Source: Blattamonas nauphoetae (taxonomy: Eukaryota; Preaxostyla; Oxymonadida). Taken from it: DNA of 27,114 bases. Positions 1-9,590 of the stretch are shown piece by piece; position 1 is the first letter of the stretch, and each line of letters starts with the position of its first letter. The DNA lies in assembly GCA_033064195.1 (NCBI GenBank), contig JARBJD010000634.1, forward strand, positions 1-27,114, in the 5' to 3' direction. A program made the translations under genes and the position numbers. A model generated the notes under the pieces. That model was given only the letters and a program-made list of their open reading frames with translations, did not search any database and was not told the origin of the DNA.

Positions 1-422
1 AGGAATGACAACGCTGCTGCAACCACAGTCAGTGGGGAGATGATAGCCAGAGTCAGAATATACAGAAAGCCAGGTGATCCGGCTGAAGAGAGACGAGTCA
101 TGCACGAGTTTCGCTGGATAATCTAGTTCTGCCCCCATTTCCGGTTCGATGCTCCAGAATCGTTGAAGACTCTGTCTTGAAGCACCTTGTCAAAAGGGCA
201 TTCAGCCTGTACGAGAGCAACAAGCGAAGAGTAAATCGCTGACTTGTCCTCAAACGATAATGTTGACTTCGGATCGAAAGACAGGAAAGGTTCTTTGTTA
301 ACCACGATAGTCGAAGGTGATTCCTGAGAACTATTCGATAAGGCATCGTTGGAAGCTTTTAAAGATACTGTTTTATTTTCCATTGACAGGAAACGAGGAT
401 CATCCCATTGGTCGTGAATCAC
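1..422 (-). pseudogene. Host multigene-family protein, 5' part, broken and cut by the window edge
   Basis: Start of a large repetitive protein family that I know from Blattamonas genomes. The ATG at 422 opens a serine/threonine-rich leader, followed by the family signature FLSFDPKSTLSFEDKS and a helical stretch with SSLVALVQAECPFDKVLQDR. The family normally goes on as an all-helical, armadillo-like protein of several hundred residues with no known function. Here the frame is lost near 180-170. Recognisable family sequence (EPEMGAELDYPAKLVHD) appears in another frame around 105-150, and PLTVVAAALSFL in a third frame up to base 1. That means at least two frameshifts, so this copy is a pseudogene unless the assembly is wrong. 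The gene points away from the Polinton. Family membership rests on recall; function is unknown. Confidence 0.6.
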
Positions 423-496
423 TCATTCTCATCAAACTCCTGAACAACAAACGAATTGTCCAAAGAATTAAAATGAAGATTAAGAGAAGAATGAAA

Positions 497-1456
497 TGAG
501 CCTATAGCTGTGTGACAGGCTTTTTCGATGTCAAAATGTCAATAAAACACCTCAATGGGGCAGATCACAATCTGAACGACCAAAGCTCGTATTTCGCACT
601 CTGGGTGTTTGAAAACATGTTACTATCACCTTTCACTCCAATTTGAGAATCATTTCTATCAGAGGCATATCAGGTGGTGGAAGAGAAAAAATTGAAAAAA
701 TCATGGTAATGAAGATGAAACATCTGGGAAAACACCCGAATCGGATTAAATCATGTCATAGAAGAAAAACAGAGCTTCAAAGAGAAAATTCTCAGAGAAG
801 AAGCACAGAAGCAGGTTGATGAAAGGGTTGTGAGAGATGCAGATCAAGACCGCAGCGACAAGAGATTTATGTTTGAGTTGAGGTCAAAAGAATCGGTGTT
901 TCATCCTTTAAGAGTCAAATTTTGTTCACTGAACCGTTAGAAGTCAACATCAACACAGATGTGATCAGAGGGACAGATGTGGTTTCTGAAGAAGATGAAT
1001 CACAGAAAAAGAGAGACACCACTGAAGAAGGATGACCTTTGTGTAAAACACCTTTGTTTGCTGACATTGTTGGGTTTAGGACATTTCATGAGACTTGTTG
1101 TGACGTGGAATAACAGGCTAAACAACTGGAAAAGATTGAAAAAATGTTTAAACATCATACAGATCATGTAAATTTTGATTGAACAGGAAATTGGCAAACA
1201 TGACAGTAGTGGTAGAAGCGAATAGAGAACCAATCTGAAATTGTCATTGAAATCAAAACTAAAAGTCAACGCCGATTGACCAATTTTGAATCTTGTATTA
1301 AAAGGAATTTATGACATTTTGATGACATCAAAAAGTGCCCTAAATTTGAAAATAATGGCCAAAAATGACCTCGTGAAAAGTGTCTTTTGAAGCAAATTTT
1401 GAGTACTTTCAGAAAACAAAGTCGATTTCTTTTTATTCAATTTTAATTTGTATAAA
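497..1456. other. Outer part of the left terminal repeat, no clear gene
   Basis: A/G-rich stretch without a convincing gene. Patches match the outer right end in inverted order, for example CTCTGGGT and TTGAAA..CATGTT at 598-624, and GATCAAGAC..GACAAGAGA at 842-865. About 900-1,300 has no clear partner on the right. The short reading frames here have no family resemblance and lack the upstream A/T motif seen before the element's genes. Confidence 0.5.
1421..1456 (+). promoter_or_regulatory. A/T-rich promoter-like motif before the left-repeat gene
   Basis: T-rich run, then TTTTAATTTGTATAAA directly before the ATG at 1,457. The same arrangement stands before the copy in the right repeat and before 3,737. 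It is a variant of the TTTTTATTTT motif found before most genes of the element. Confidence 0.5.
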
Positions 1457-2046
1457 ATGAGCAGCGTCTTGACACCAACACAACTCCAAGAAATTCTCGA
1501 GAAAGATAATTTGAAAATGAAATCACCTCCAACTCTCAATCGACAAGGAACAACATATCTCACTGGAAGTACTTTCGAATACTACCTCGAAGAGAAACCA
1601 GATGAAACTTATCAAGTGTACGTCAATAGTTTCGTCAAAGGATACAGACCACATCTGAATCGTCAGAAATATCTTCGACCAGCAAATCGTTGTACAAAAG
1701 AGAAGCTTATTGAATCAATGAAAATGAGAATTGTGAACTCATTTCTGAATACACTCATTCAAGTACTCCAGTAACATATCGACATGAAGGAGTCGAATGG
1801 ATAGTGATCCCATCAAAATGGATGAAAGGATTCAGAACTCATCAGAACAAACGAAAACGATACACACAATCGTTTGTTGAAAATGAATTGAAAAGAGAAT
1901 TGTGAACTCATTGGAACATACAAAAGGTACTTGAGCCATTCAAATATCGCGATTTACGAACAAAGAATGAGTATTACGTTCGCTTAGACAATTGGTTGTA
2001 TTTTGGAGACCGTCCTCACTTGAGAAAGTACCATGATAGGTCATGA
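1457..2046 (+). pseudogene. Left-repeat gene: repeated-module protein (broken)
   Basis: Gene carried inside the terminal repeat, with its twin at 24,701-25,293. I choose the ATG at 1,457 (MSSVLTPTQL), which follows the A/T motif, over an upstream non-ATG start. The sequence contains repeats of a module of about 60 residues: a basic helix, an NCELI-type strand, PVTYRHEG followed by W, then RPH or a similar basic turn. The module resembles small nuclease-associated DNA-binding modules in layout, but that is only a guess. The same module builds the protein at 22,620-23,009. The copy is broken in a small number of places. Its position in both repeats suggests a role in end recognition or replication, which is inference. 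Confidence 0.6.
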
Positions 2047-3736
2047 AAACACTGAAAATCTATTTTGACCACAAATCACTGAAATCCAAAGTGAGAACCA
2101 TTTCGAAAAATTCTGAAAAAATTCTAAAATCTCGGGGACACTGTCGGTCATCGATGAAAACAATCCCGATGAAAATCAGGTTGAGAATTCGTCGAACTGT
2201 GTACCGAACTTAGGTCCAAAAAGTGACGAAAAAGTCGATGTTCAGATTTCGCCTCTATGAACCGCTTAATGTCTCAAATTGTGTTCAAACACGTTTGATT
2301 GTGACGGAAATCATTTTGAAAGGTAGGATTTTCGATAAAAGCACTTCTGAGATTTTTGGTTTGATCCGACCCATTGAGGTTTTTCGCGTTTTCGAGATTT
2401 TTTAGAGAAAGGTATGGACGTTCGGGACTATGTCCTTTGATCACTTTTCGTCGTCTTATGGTGTTTTTGGGTGTGAGAAGCGCTGGTTGGCGTCTTTTTG
2501 TGTCATTCATCTCTGAAAACTTTTGACACCTCTACATTCCGGACACTTTTTATGAATTTTCACATTTCACTACTTTCACTTCATTTACTCCGTTATTGCA
2601 TCATTTTAACGAACATAAGTCGACGCGGGACGTATAGTGCATTTCCTTAGTTTCATTTTGTTGGTTCTTCGATCACACCTCTGACGTAACACTTGCACCA
2701 ACATTTTGACACTATAGATTTTTGATCCGATTTTCACTGCAAATCCTTCTTTCTCACGGTCTGAGTAAGGTGTGCCTGAATTTTGAGGAGATTTTGTCGG
2801 ATAGTTCTCTCATAAAGTCACTTTTCATGTTTTCCTTCTCAGCTTTTGACCCGTTTTTGTCACTTCAAAACCGACTGTAGTCCCTTTCATTTCATCACTT
2901 TCTCTCCCATTTCACATTTGATCTCTTCACCATTCCTCTTCATTTTGCTCATCTCACTTCCATTTTGTGGGCCGTTCTCACTTCACTAGCACATCATTTT
3001 GTTGCAATTTTCATCAACTTTTCACAAAACAGAGTAAAAGAAAGCGAAACAACCAACAATGAAACGGGCAAGTATGAAACTGAGAGGGAAATTGACGAAC
3101 GTGAAAATGACGTGAAATGTGACACCAATAGTGAAAATTAGGTCTGCGTTCAGGTTTTTCTCTTAAAACAACGAAAATGATTCAAAATGTACGTGAAATG
3201 TTGGATTTTCCGGAAAATTCCGAGAATATGAAGTGAGCCGTTGAAAGTGGGGATCTCTGCAAAAGTCCGGAAAACTCAGTAAACGAGAATTAGTGTGTTG
3301 TATTTGAGAAAAGTTACAGAGAAAGAAACATGAATGAAGTGGTTCCAAAGAATAAACAGCGAAAAATGGGAATACGAAAGTGGTCCGAAAACGAAACAAT
3401 AAAGTGCAAAGATTAGATGTCAATTCGATGAAAACAGCTAAAACAAGGCTGAAATAAGAGAGAAATGAGAGTGGCATACTCGTTTTTCCGGAAAAGTTTC
3501 GAGATCCACGACCGATCCTGAAACCTCAAATATCTCTGCAAAAGTTCGGAAAAGTAAAAACGGAGCATACCATGATGATCCTACAGTTCCGAGAATCCAA
3601 AACGCGACAAATCAGAACGAAACAAGCACTCTTGAGAAATGAGTGATCGAACCCATTGATCCTCGATTCCGGTGAAAATCCAAAACTGAGAAATCAGCGA
3701 ATGAAAATTTATTTTTGAATTTTTAATTTGTATTAA
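2047..3736. other. Non-coding part of the left terminal repeat
   Basis: About 1.7 kb with no convincing gene. It is matched in inverted orientation by 23,010-24,700. The strand composition switches about midway: T/C-rich up to about 3,000, then A/G-rich. The short frame at 2,223-2,405 has a partner in the right repeat, but no start context or family resemblance. Just before 3,737 there is TTTTTGAATTTTTAATTTGTATTAAA, which fits the element's promoter-like motif. Confidence 0.6.
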
Positions 3737-4782
3737 ATGAATCCAACTGAAATGTACAGCGAAAGACGTCGAGTATGTTCAGAACAAGCATTAATTGAAT
3801 CAATGAGAGAAGAGAACTGTTCGCTAGTCTCTGAGTATGTCAGAAATAATGTGCCGGTGACGTATGTTCATGAGGGAATCAAGAATTTTATTGTCAATGA
3901 AAGAGCAAACAGAAATGAATCGACAAAATACAATTCACAAATGATTGAGAAAATGATTGATCATAATCTCTCGACGACCACTGAGAATGCAGCAGTGATA
4001 GACACACTTCAGAAGACAACAGAAGCACACAAGACAGCATTATCTTCAATCCAAAAGTAGTCAGCACAAATGGATCGATCACGACCCCAACAATCGGGGA
4101 TTGATCAATGTGAGTGGAGCTAATTGGAACATATCAGAGGGATCACTTCCGAAATATCCAGGAACATATCCGGCATCGACATTCTTTCTGGTCTTTCCAT
4201 TTCACAATCAATTTCAGAAACTTCAGGAATTCAGTTCAATGGTGATGGCATCGTAATGTGGTCTCCATGTGACAGACCAGCAATCTATTACTACGATGAG
4301 GACACAGGTTCAGGAGTGTTTTCAGTATCCACAACAGGAAGTTTTTCTCAACTGTCAGACAGAAGAGTGAAAAGAAATATTGAACCATACCCCGATGTTC
4401 TCGAGCAACTGAATAAGTCAAAATTGTGCAGTACCAATTCAACACATTTGATTCGAAGATCAACACAGTTACAAGACAAATCGAGAACGAAACTGATGAA
4501 GAACACTTGAAGAACTGCAAAGAGAAATGTGAATGCTTGAAGAAGGAAAGTGAGAAGAAACACATTGGTGTGATTGCACAACAGATCCAAGAAATATTTC
4601 CAGAAGTCGTGAATGATTCCAATCCAGAATGTCTTCAAGTTGATTACGCAGAACTCTCTTGCTTCTGTATTAAAGCCATTCAGGAACTGAGTAACATTGT
4701 CGGACATCAACAGACACTCATCAATGAACTCATTCAAAAATATAATGAACTGATCGAAACAATGACTAGTACTCCAACATGA
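3737..4782 (+). pseudogene. Fibre-like protein with an S74-type C-terminal domain (broken)
   Basis: The first 45 or so codons (MNPTEMYSERRRVCSEQAL...) come from the terminal repeat and match the protein at 22,620-23,009. The frame then changes to a different, threonine-rich, coiled-coil-like sequence. Further on (about 4,230-4,780) the signature of the Peptidase_S74 (PF13884) intramolecular chaperone domain is visible: SDRRVKRNIEP, then HIGVIAQQIQEIFPEVV, then YAELSCFCIKAIQEL. In phage tail spikes and related proteins this domain trimerises the fibre and cuts itself off. A receptor-binding spike on the capsid is the natural role, by inference. The gene is broken in a couple of places. Its end overlaps the end of the convergent minus-strand gene by a few bases. 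Confidence 0.75.
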
Positions 4783-5175
4783 GATCAACCAGAAATTCAT
4801 AATACTCTTTGATTTTTTTTCCATTGATTGTCTCGGATGTTTCCATCTCAATTGATTCACCAGAACTGTCTTTGAACCAGATCTTCACAATTGATTGTCG
4901 AGTAGTTAGTTCCCACTTCTTTCGCTTGGCAATCTGTTCGTTACAGAAAGCCACAAATGAATCATTGAACGCGTCAGTTTGAATCCAATCACCGTGGATT
5001 GTAATGTGCTGGGGAATGTCTTTGATGTCACTATTGTTGAACCGTTAATCTCTTCCTTCACATGGATGAGTTTGCAGTCAAGAAAGTAGATGTACTTTTG
5101 TTTCCTGGAATTGACAAAATCAGGTGGTAATTGAGCAGTGTGAGAATTCTGAATTGAGAAATATCGCTTCACCAT
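4766..5175 (-). pseudogene. Unknown Polinton protein (broken)
   Basis: Minus-strand gene starting at the ATG at 5,175 (MVKRYFSIQNSHTAQLP), which has CTATTTTATTTTTGTAG just upstream. The visible protein is mixed alpha/beta with a basic N-terminus and an acidic, aromatic C-terminus (EYYEFLVDLM). I recognise no named family. Its place next to the fibre and capsid genes suggests a virion or accessory role. At least one break is present. Confidence 0.5.
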
Positions 5176-5179
5176 TTGT

Positions 5180-5202
5180 GTTTTCTACAAAAATAAAATA
5201 GC
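5180..5202 (-). promoter_or_regulatory. Promoter-like A/T motif before the gene at 5,175
   Basis: On the minus strand this reads GCTATTTTATTTTTGTAG, 5-12 bases before the start codon. It matches the motif ahead of the other minus-strand genes of the element. Confidence 0.5.
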
Positions 5203-5279
5203 ATATTTGATTCTTAATAACCTCTCTTCACTTCTTCATATGCTTCTTGGAGACGGCGATCAATAACGTGTCGCCAGGG

Positions 5280-5566
5280 ACCTGAGAAGGATCTGATCGA
5301 TCAGACCTTCATTGATCAGACCTAATTTTTGTTCTTAACAAACTGTTTCATTAAAAGAGAGTTTACTTTCGAAAAAAACTGTGAAATGAGTCTAATCGAC
5401 CATTCGAGAGGCAATCTGGTCATAATTGATTGTTTATTGCTTGAGTTGAACCGATCCGATGAAGAAAATGAAGTGAGAAAATGGAAAATGAGGAAAATCG
5501 ATACTCCTAATTAGGAAACGGATCAGACCCTCAGTTTCGTGAGGTCTGATCCATGATCACACCTTC
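5280..5566. mobile_element. Small MITE-like insertion, related to the large insertion at 13,371-16,624
   Basis: About 285 bases between two Polinton genes. The left end has GGATCTGATC then GATCAGACC, a TTCATT spacer and GATCAGACC again, followed by TAATTTTTGTTC. The right end is a hairpin (GGATCAGACC ... GGTCTGATCC), preceded by CGATACTCCTAATTAGG. Both ends have counterparts at the edges of the large insertion, and the inner CCGATCCGATGAAGAA matches CCGATCCGATTGAAGAA near the large one's left-type end. The sequence fits an internally deleted, non-autonomous relative. The reading frame inside (5,329-5,514) has no family resemblance. Confidence 0.6.
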
Positions 5567-5583
5567 TGCAGTAATCTACAGAC

Positions 5584-7230
5584 CTACTCAGATCCCTGCG
5601 TATCGCACTCGCGGCTGTCCATTCTCAATCCAGAACAACCAGTAAGTAGCCTGATGCAATGCCAAAATAGGTGGAGGAGGACCTTCTGGAGTTGAGGTGA
5701 AATATGGATCGAGTTCTCCTGATTGATTGGTGATCCTCTGAAGACAATGTTGACTGATTCTGCTGTTGAAATACCTTCTTCACCACCAGCAATTTCACTT
5801 CGATCTGTTGGAACCATGAATGTGAATGAAGTTGCATCCGTCACTGGTTTAGTTCTCTTGTACACCTTTCCTATATAGTCAAACACTCGAGTTGAACAAA
5901 GTGAATTCTCAAACTCTTCCGTTGCGGAACAGCCAATGAAGTCACCATTCACCATCATCATTTGATAGAACTCTGGTGAGATTGTTGACATGGGAAATTG
6001 GGAAAGTTGGATCCAAGCATTTCGAACAGACCAACATAGTGAGGATTTCTGAAGACTGTACACTCATTTGGTCTTTCAGGAAATAAGCACATTAGATTCA
6101 TGAGATTGTTGAGTTTGATACTAATGTTTGATCTCACTCCCATTGCTGTTGCTTTTGATTGAAATGATTGTGTGTCAATTCTTTCTGCTTTCAGAACATA
6201 AAGAGTCTTCGAATATGTGTTGAAGAGGATTGTTTTGTTGCATCAGTGATTTGATATCCGTAACAAATTGTTGAGACTTTATCAACTGATGAAGAAAGAA
6301 CAGTGCAAGTGAATTCTTCGGCTTCAACCTCAGCGACTCTACTGGCAGGCGGATTATAACTCCATTTCTTGTAAGCTTTCAGTACTGGATTTCCAATCTG
6401 TGTAAATTCCTGTGTTACGGAGAAAAGTCACCCTCAGACATCAAGAGCATGTTGGATTGATCCGACATACTTGTCAAGTCTTTATCTGGATACACTTCAC
6501 GGCAACCTTCGGAAGATTTTCGAATGACAGTTGAAGGCTGAATTGGACAATACACTAGTGAATCAGTTGTCAAGTGAAATCGTAAACGTAAATTGCCAAA
6601 GATGGAATTTGGATATTGGTCAAAGGTGCTCAGTGGAAGGAGATTCACAAATGGAATAACGAGTGGAATTGTCGCAGTGATTTCTTTTACACCTCTATTG
6701 ACTGGGACAAAATAGAATCCACACACACTCTGATCCATTCTCTGAACATTTTCCCACAGACTGTAGCAATGTTTCATATTGTTTTTCTCTTCGTACGACT
6801 TGAATGTGTGATACAGAAATGATTCGTGAACATGATTATTCTGAAGTGTGTTGTCAATAATGTTTCCATGACTGTCAACGAGTCTCATATCTCGAATTGC
6901 ATCAGATGACGATTTGTATCCAAAGAATGTTCCATTTAGTCCGACGTAAGCTCCCGAGTCACCAACCTTATGTGAATTTGGAACAGTAATCGTTAGATCA
7001 ATACGCAAATGACTCTTCGCAAACTCAGTCACATCATGACCATCATAGCACAATGGAACTTCAATCTCATCTCCAATTCTGCATGGCATGGGAGGATTTG
7101 TTGGATGCACTTCTTGGATGGAGTAGATGTGAGGTTCTGAATCCCACTGTTTTGGCATATACGATTGCACTTCGATTTGCTCAATTAATGTCGATGTTGG
7201 TTTTGATTGATTAGATCTGAAACTTCTCAT
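5584..7230 (-). pseudogene. Second capsid-like protein (broken)
   Basis: Starts at the ATG at 7,230, just after TTTTTATTTTTCTATAA. The first 270 or so residues are clearly related to the capsid-like protein at 7,537-9,171. Shared landmarks include I/FRD(M/L) then a short strand, HxxSLW/TPWxN, the DxSVxGxYxP block, and YP(N/K)xxFGxLxLxxH followed by the VxC turn. These fit the beta-strand-rich double jelly-roll major capsid fold of Polintons, but the fold itself is inferred. The 3' half is broken in several places. Having two related capsid genes in tandem suggests a duplication, perhaps with separate roles such as major capsid and minor or penton subunit. Confidence 0.6.
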
Positions 7231-7252
7231 TTATAGAAAAATAAAAATACAA
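7231..7252 (-). promoter_or_regulatory. Promoter-like A/T motif before the second capsid-like gene
   Basis: Reads TTGTATTTTTATTTTTCTATAA on the minus strand, ending directly at the ATG at 7,230. It is one of the clearest copies of the element-wide motif. Confidence 0.6.
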
Positions 7253-7312
7253 TATCAATAATTTCTTTTACTGTTTTGTCTCGCCAGAGCTTCGAACCCC
7301 CGATGAGAGTCT

Positions 7313-7540
7313 CTACATGATTCCCAAATCTTTGTGCAACGCTTTCAGTGTGTGATTTGGGTAGTACTCTACTTTTGGTTCGCCATTACTGTATCGTAAT
7401 ACCCACCATGTGGTTGCAGTTGTGGCTAGAATCGGTGCTGGAGGATGTGTAAAGGTTGTCATATCACCACCACTTTGACTTGGATTATAAACATTATAGT
7501 ATGTGTCAAGATTTCCCTGATAAATTGGATGTGATCTCAA
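7313..7540 (-). CDS. Short reading frame at the 3' end of the capsid gene block
   Basis: Seventy-five codons immediately after, and touching, the end of the large capsid-like frame, with no ATG of its own and no A/T motif upstream. It is proline- and tryptophan-containing (THPPAPILATTATTWWVL). It most likely belongs to the capsid gene region rather than being an independent gene. No family recognised. Confidence 0.35.
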   Translation of the reverse strand: MRSHPIYQGNLDTYYNVYNPSQSGGDMTTFTHPPAPILATTATTWWVLRYSNGEPKVEYYPNHTLKALHKDLGIM

Positions 7541-9171
7541 AGTGACAGCAGTATTTCCTTTGAACCGATCGAATCATTGCAGTTTGTTGGACATCCACTT
7601 CTCTGAGTAGGAAAGCACAGAAGGAAGTCAGTGTTGTCATGAACTGGACGAACTCTTGTCATTGTTTCATTTGGATATGTTCCGTCACCAGTGAGTTTCT
7701 CTTCAACAAGAGAATCCGTCAGTGATCGCTCCAAGTCATCAGGAACAGCTAGGTACGAATCAAGATTGAGAGTCGATAATGCGAACTGATAGAAGCGAGC
7801 TCCAATAGTTGTCGTTGGTTGTTCTGGATAGTACCTGTTTTGTAAAGTCACTTGAATATTCTTCTGCATTGGATTGTGGAAACAAGTGATTTCATTGTCG
7901 TAATGACGGAAGAGGAGCATAATATCCTTTGCATTCACCACAACCATCTGTTGAGTACAATCAATTCCTGTTGCCGTTGGTGCCTTCTGAAATGGATAGA
8001 ACGATATCTTTTCTGCCGGAATTGTTCCAGGACGATTCTGATACATCTCCATGAGTTTCTTTATCGCACCATCTTTCATTTTGTATCCAACACTCATGCA
8101 ATACACATCATCAATCCGATAGTTTGTGACGTTCAATGAGATGTACTGATCGACAAATTCTGGTTCTGTTGTCACGACATTGGCTGTTGAACAAACAATG
8201 TCTTTTGTAACTGTTGGTTGCTGAAATGATTGACCAATTTGAACGAAGTTCTTTGTGCATGAGGTTACGAGATTATTCAGAAAATAGGGACGATGTTGAA
8301 AACAATTGAGAATTGCTGCTTTAATAGTTGGTGCTGCTGCTGTTCCAGTTACGAGTGATGATAGTGTATCTTTCAAAGTGAGTTCAGGATTCACAGAACA
8401 GCAAACAAACGCATCTTCATTCATGTGCACACTCAATTTCAAATCACCAAAAAGACATTTTGGATAGTCAGTCATCCCAGAGAATATTAGAAGATCTTCA
8501 AGATTGATTGACACACGAATTGGCACATCGATTGTGTCTTGAAACACTCCTGTTCCAGATGTCGTTGTGAAATCGGACAATGGAATATAAACACCAGCAA
8601 CAGATTCATCATGATTCCATGCATTCTGCCAAGGTGTGTGACAATGTTTTCGATTCTCCAATTGACTCTTTGGTTTGATCATGTTGTAGATGTGAGACTC
8701 CATTGATACATCATTGTTTGTTGTGCTGATGATTCTCTGATTGTTGTGAAGAACAGTAAGGTCACGAAAAATTGATGCTGAATGCTTGAGTCCAACGAAG
8801 ATGAATATCCTCTCATTCATGTACGATCCAACCTTACCAGCTGTAGTTTGCCAATTATTGAGTCTCAATGTCGCCGTCATAGTGAACGAAATGAATGAAT
8901 CATCAATTTGACAAATGTCCTGATTACCAGTCAGTGGAATGATTATCTCTTGCCCTGTATAGAATCGTGCATTCTCTGATGGTTTCAATTCTTGAATAGA
9001 AGTACTGTGAGCTCCATCATTCAGAAGATAATAAATGTGATGCTCAGACTGAAGTAGCTGTTGTATTTGACCCATGTCATCTCTTGTGTATTCTATCCTT
9101 CCAGTGGTATTTCCAGTCAGTGATGATGCTCCAGTTCTTTTGTTTGTCAGATGTGTTATATGCGAGTTCAT
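7537..9171 (-). CDS. Major capsid-like protein (probable double jelly-roll fold)
   Basis: Largest uninterrupted structural gene, 544 codons from the ATG at 9,171, with AATTTTTTATTTTTGTTAAA directly upstream. The sequence is rich in beta-strand segments, has no signal peptide or membrane segment, and is in the size range of Polinton and virophage major capsid proteins. It shares a series of blocks with the gene at 5,584-7,230, including ASIFRDLTVLHNNQRI, CHTPWQNAWNHDESVAGVYIP and YPKCLFGDLKLSVHMNEDAF. The capsid assignment rests on size, strand pattern, position among structural genes and similarity to Polinton capsid genes from parabasalids as I remember them. A structure prediction would settle it. 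Confidence 0.65.
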   Translation of the reverse strand: MNSHITHLTNKRTGASSLTGNTTGRIEYTRDDMGQIQQLLQSEHHIYYLLNDGAHSTSIQELKPSENARFYTGQEIIIPLTGNQDICQIDDSFISFTMTATLRLNNWQTTAGKVGSYMNERIFIFVGLKHSASIFRDLTVLHNNQRIISTTNNDVSMESHIYNMIKPKSQLENRKHCHTPWQNAWNHDESVAGVYIPLSDFTTTSGTGVFQDTIDVPIRVSINLEDLLIFSGMTDYPKCLFGDLKLSVHMNEDAFVCCSVNPELTLKDTLSSLVTGTAAAPTIKAAILNCFQHRPYFLNNLVTSCTKNFVQIGQSFQQPTVTKDIVCSTANVVTTEPEFVDQYISLNVTNYRIDDVYCMSVGYKMKDGAIKKLMEMYQNRPGTIPAEKISFYPFQKAPTATGIDCTQQMVVVNAKDIMLLFRHYDNEITCFHNPMQKNIQVTLQNRYYPEQPTTTIGARFYQFALSTLNLDSYLAVPDDLERSLTDSLVEEKLTGDGTYPNETMTRVRPVHDNTDFLLCFPTQRSGCPTNCNDSIGSKEILLSL

Positions 9172-9173
9172 TT

Positions 9174-9192
9174 TAACAAAAATAAAAAATTA
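9174..9192 (-). promoter_or_regulatory. Promoter-like A/T motif before the major capsid-like gene
   Basis: On the minus strand, AATTTTTTATTTTTGTTAAA leads into the ATG at 9,171. Same motif and spacing as before its neighbours. Confidence 0.6.
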
Positions 9193-9212
9193 CATTTATG
9201 CTTTAACTCTAG

Positions 9213-9507
9213 TTACTTTTTCTTTTTTGGTTTCTTTGATTTCGGCTTCAGCTTTTCTTCTAGTCTCAGTATTTCTCCTCTGAGTTTGTTCGCAACTGCA
9301 GTGTTTCCTTCATTAATTGCTTGCTCATATTGTGCCATCTTTTCAGCGTGGATTTGCTGATCCGACTTCACGTCTGGAATCATTTCAATTCCTGTCTGTG
9401 CTACCTTAGAAATCAATGGTCCAACAAAGGGATCAGATTCAGAAATGGAGCTCCCACACGAGTATTTTTCCGACTCCTGCTAATTTTGATAACCAACCTG
9501 GTGCCAT
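9213..9507 (-). pseudogene. Small basic Polinton protein (broken)
   Basis: Begins at the ATG at 9,507 with MAPGWLSKLAGVGK, after an AATATTTTTATTTTCC motif. The C-terminal part is a charged helix (EKMAQYEQAINEGNTAVANK) ending in a lysine-rich tail (KPKSKKPKKKK). The MAPG opening and hydrophobic first helix are shared with the next gene. A small, basic, partly hydrophobic virion protein, comparable to the minor or core proteins of adenoviruses and virophages, is possible but not shown. At least one break is present. Confidence 0.5.
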
Positions 9508-9509
9508 TT

Positions 9510-9526
9510 TAGGAAAATAAAAATAT
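9510..9526 (-). promoter_or_regulatory. Promoter-like A/T motif before the MAPG gene at 9,507
   Basis: Reads ATATTTTTATTTTCCTA on the minus strand, a few bases before the start codon. Confidence 0.55.
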
Positions 9527-9590
9527 TCGAATACTTGTGAATGATTATCCTTTGAATTGAATTTTGGAATTGGACGAGAGTGGCAAATCG

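Larger units (their letters stand above)
497..3877. repeat. Left terminal inverted repeat of the Polinton
   Basis: About 3.4 kb that matches the right end (about 22,870-25,972) in inverted orientation. The match covers a coding part (1,457-2,046), about 1.7 kb of non-coding DNA, and the first codons of the next gene, and stops near GAGGGA at about 3,876. The outermost 800 bases match only in patches and hold several hundred bases that the right end lacks. By eye the copies differ at many positions in non-coding parts but are very close in the coding part. Confidence 0.85.

Noticed and set aside
485-510. Exact 6-base target duplication of the Polinton
   Set aside because: No identical hexamer was found at both sides of the presumed ends. 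The ends themselves are uncertain by 10-20 bases.
2223-2405. 60-codon frame in the left terminal repeat, with a partner in the right repeat
   Set aside because: Its partner differs in length and start, and there is no promoter-like motif; the match is explained by the repeat itself.
4236-4860. Minus-strand frames of 128 and 170 codons opposite the fibre gene
   Set aside because: Phe/Leu/Cys-rich antisense shadows of the S74-type coding strand.
5329-5514. 61-codon frame in the small insertion
   Set aside because: The large relative does not preserve the frame and it lacks a start context; more likely non-coding.
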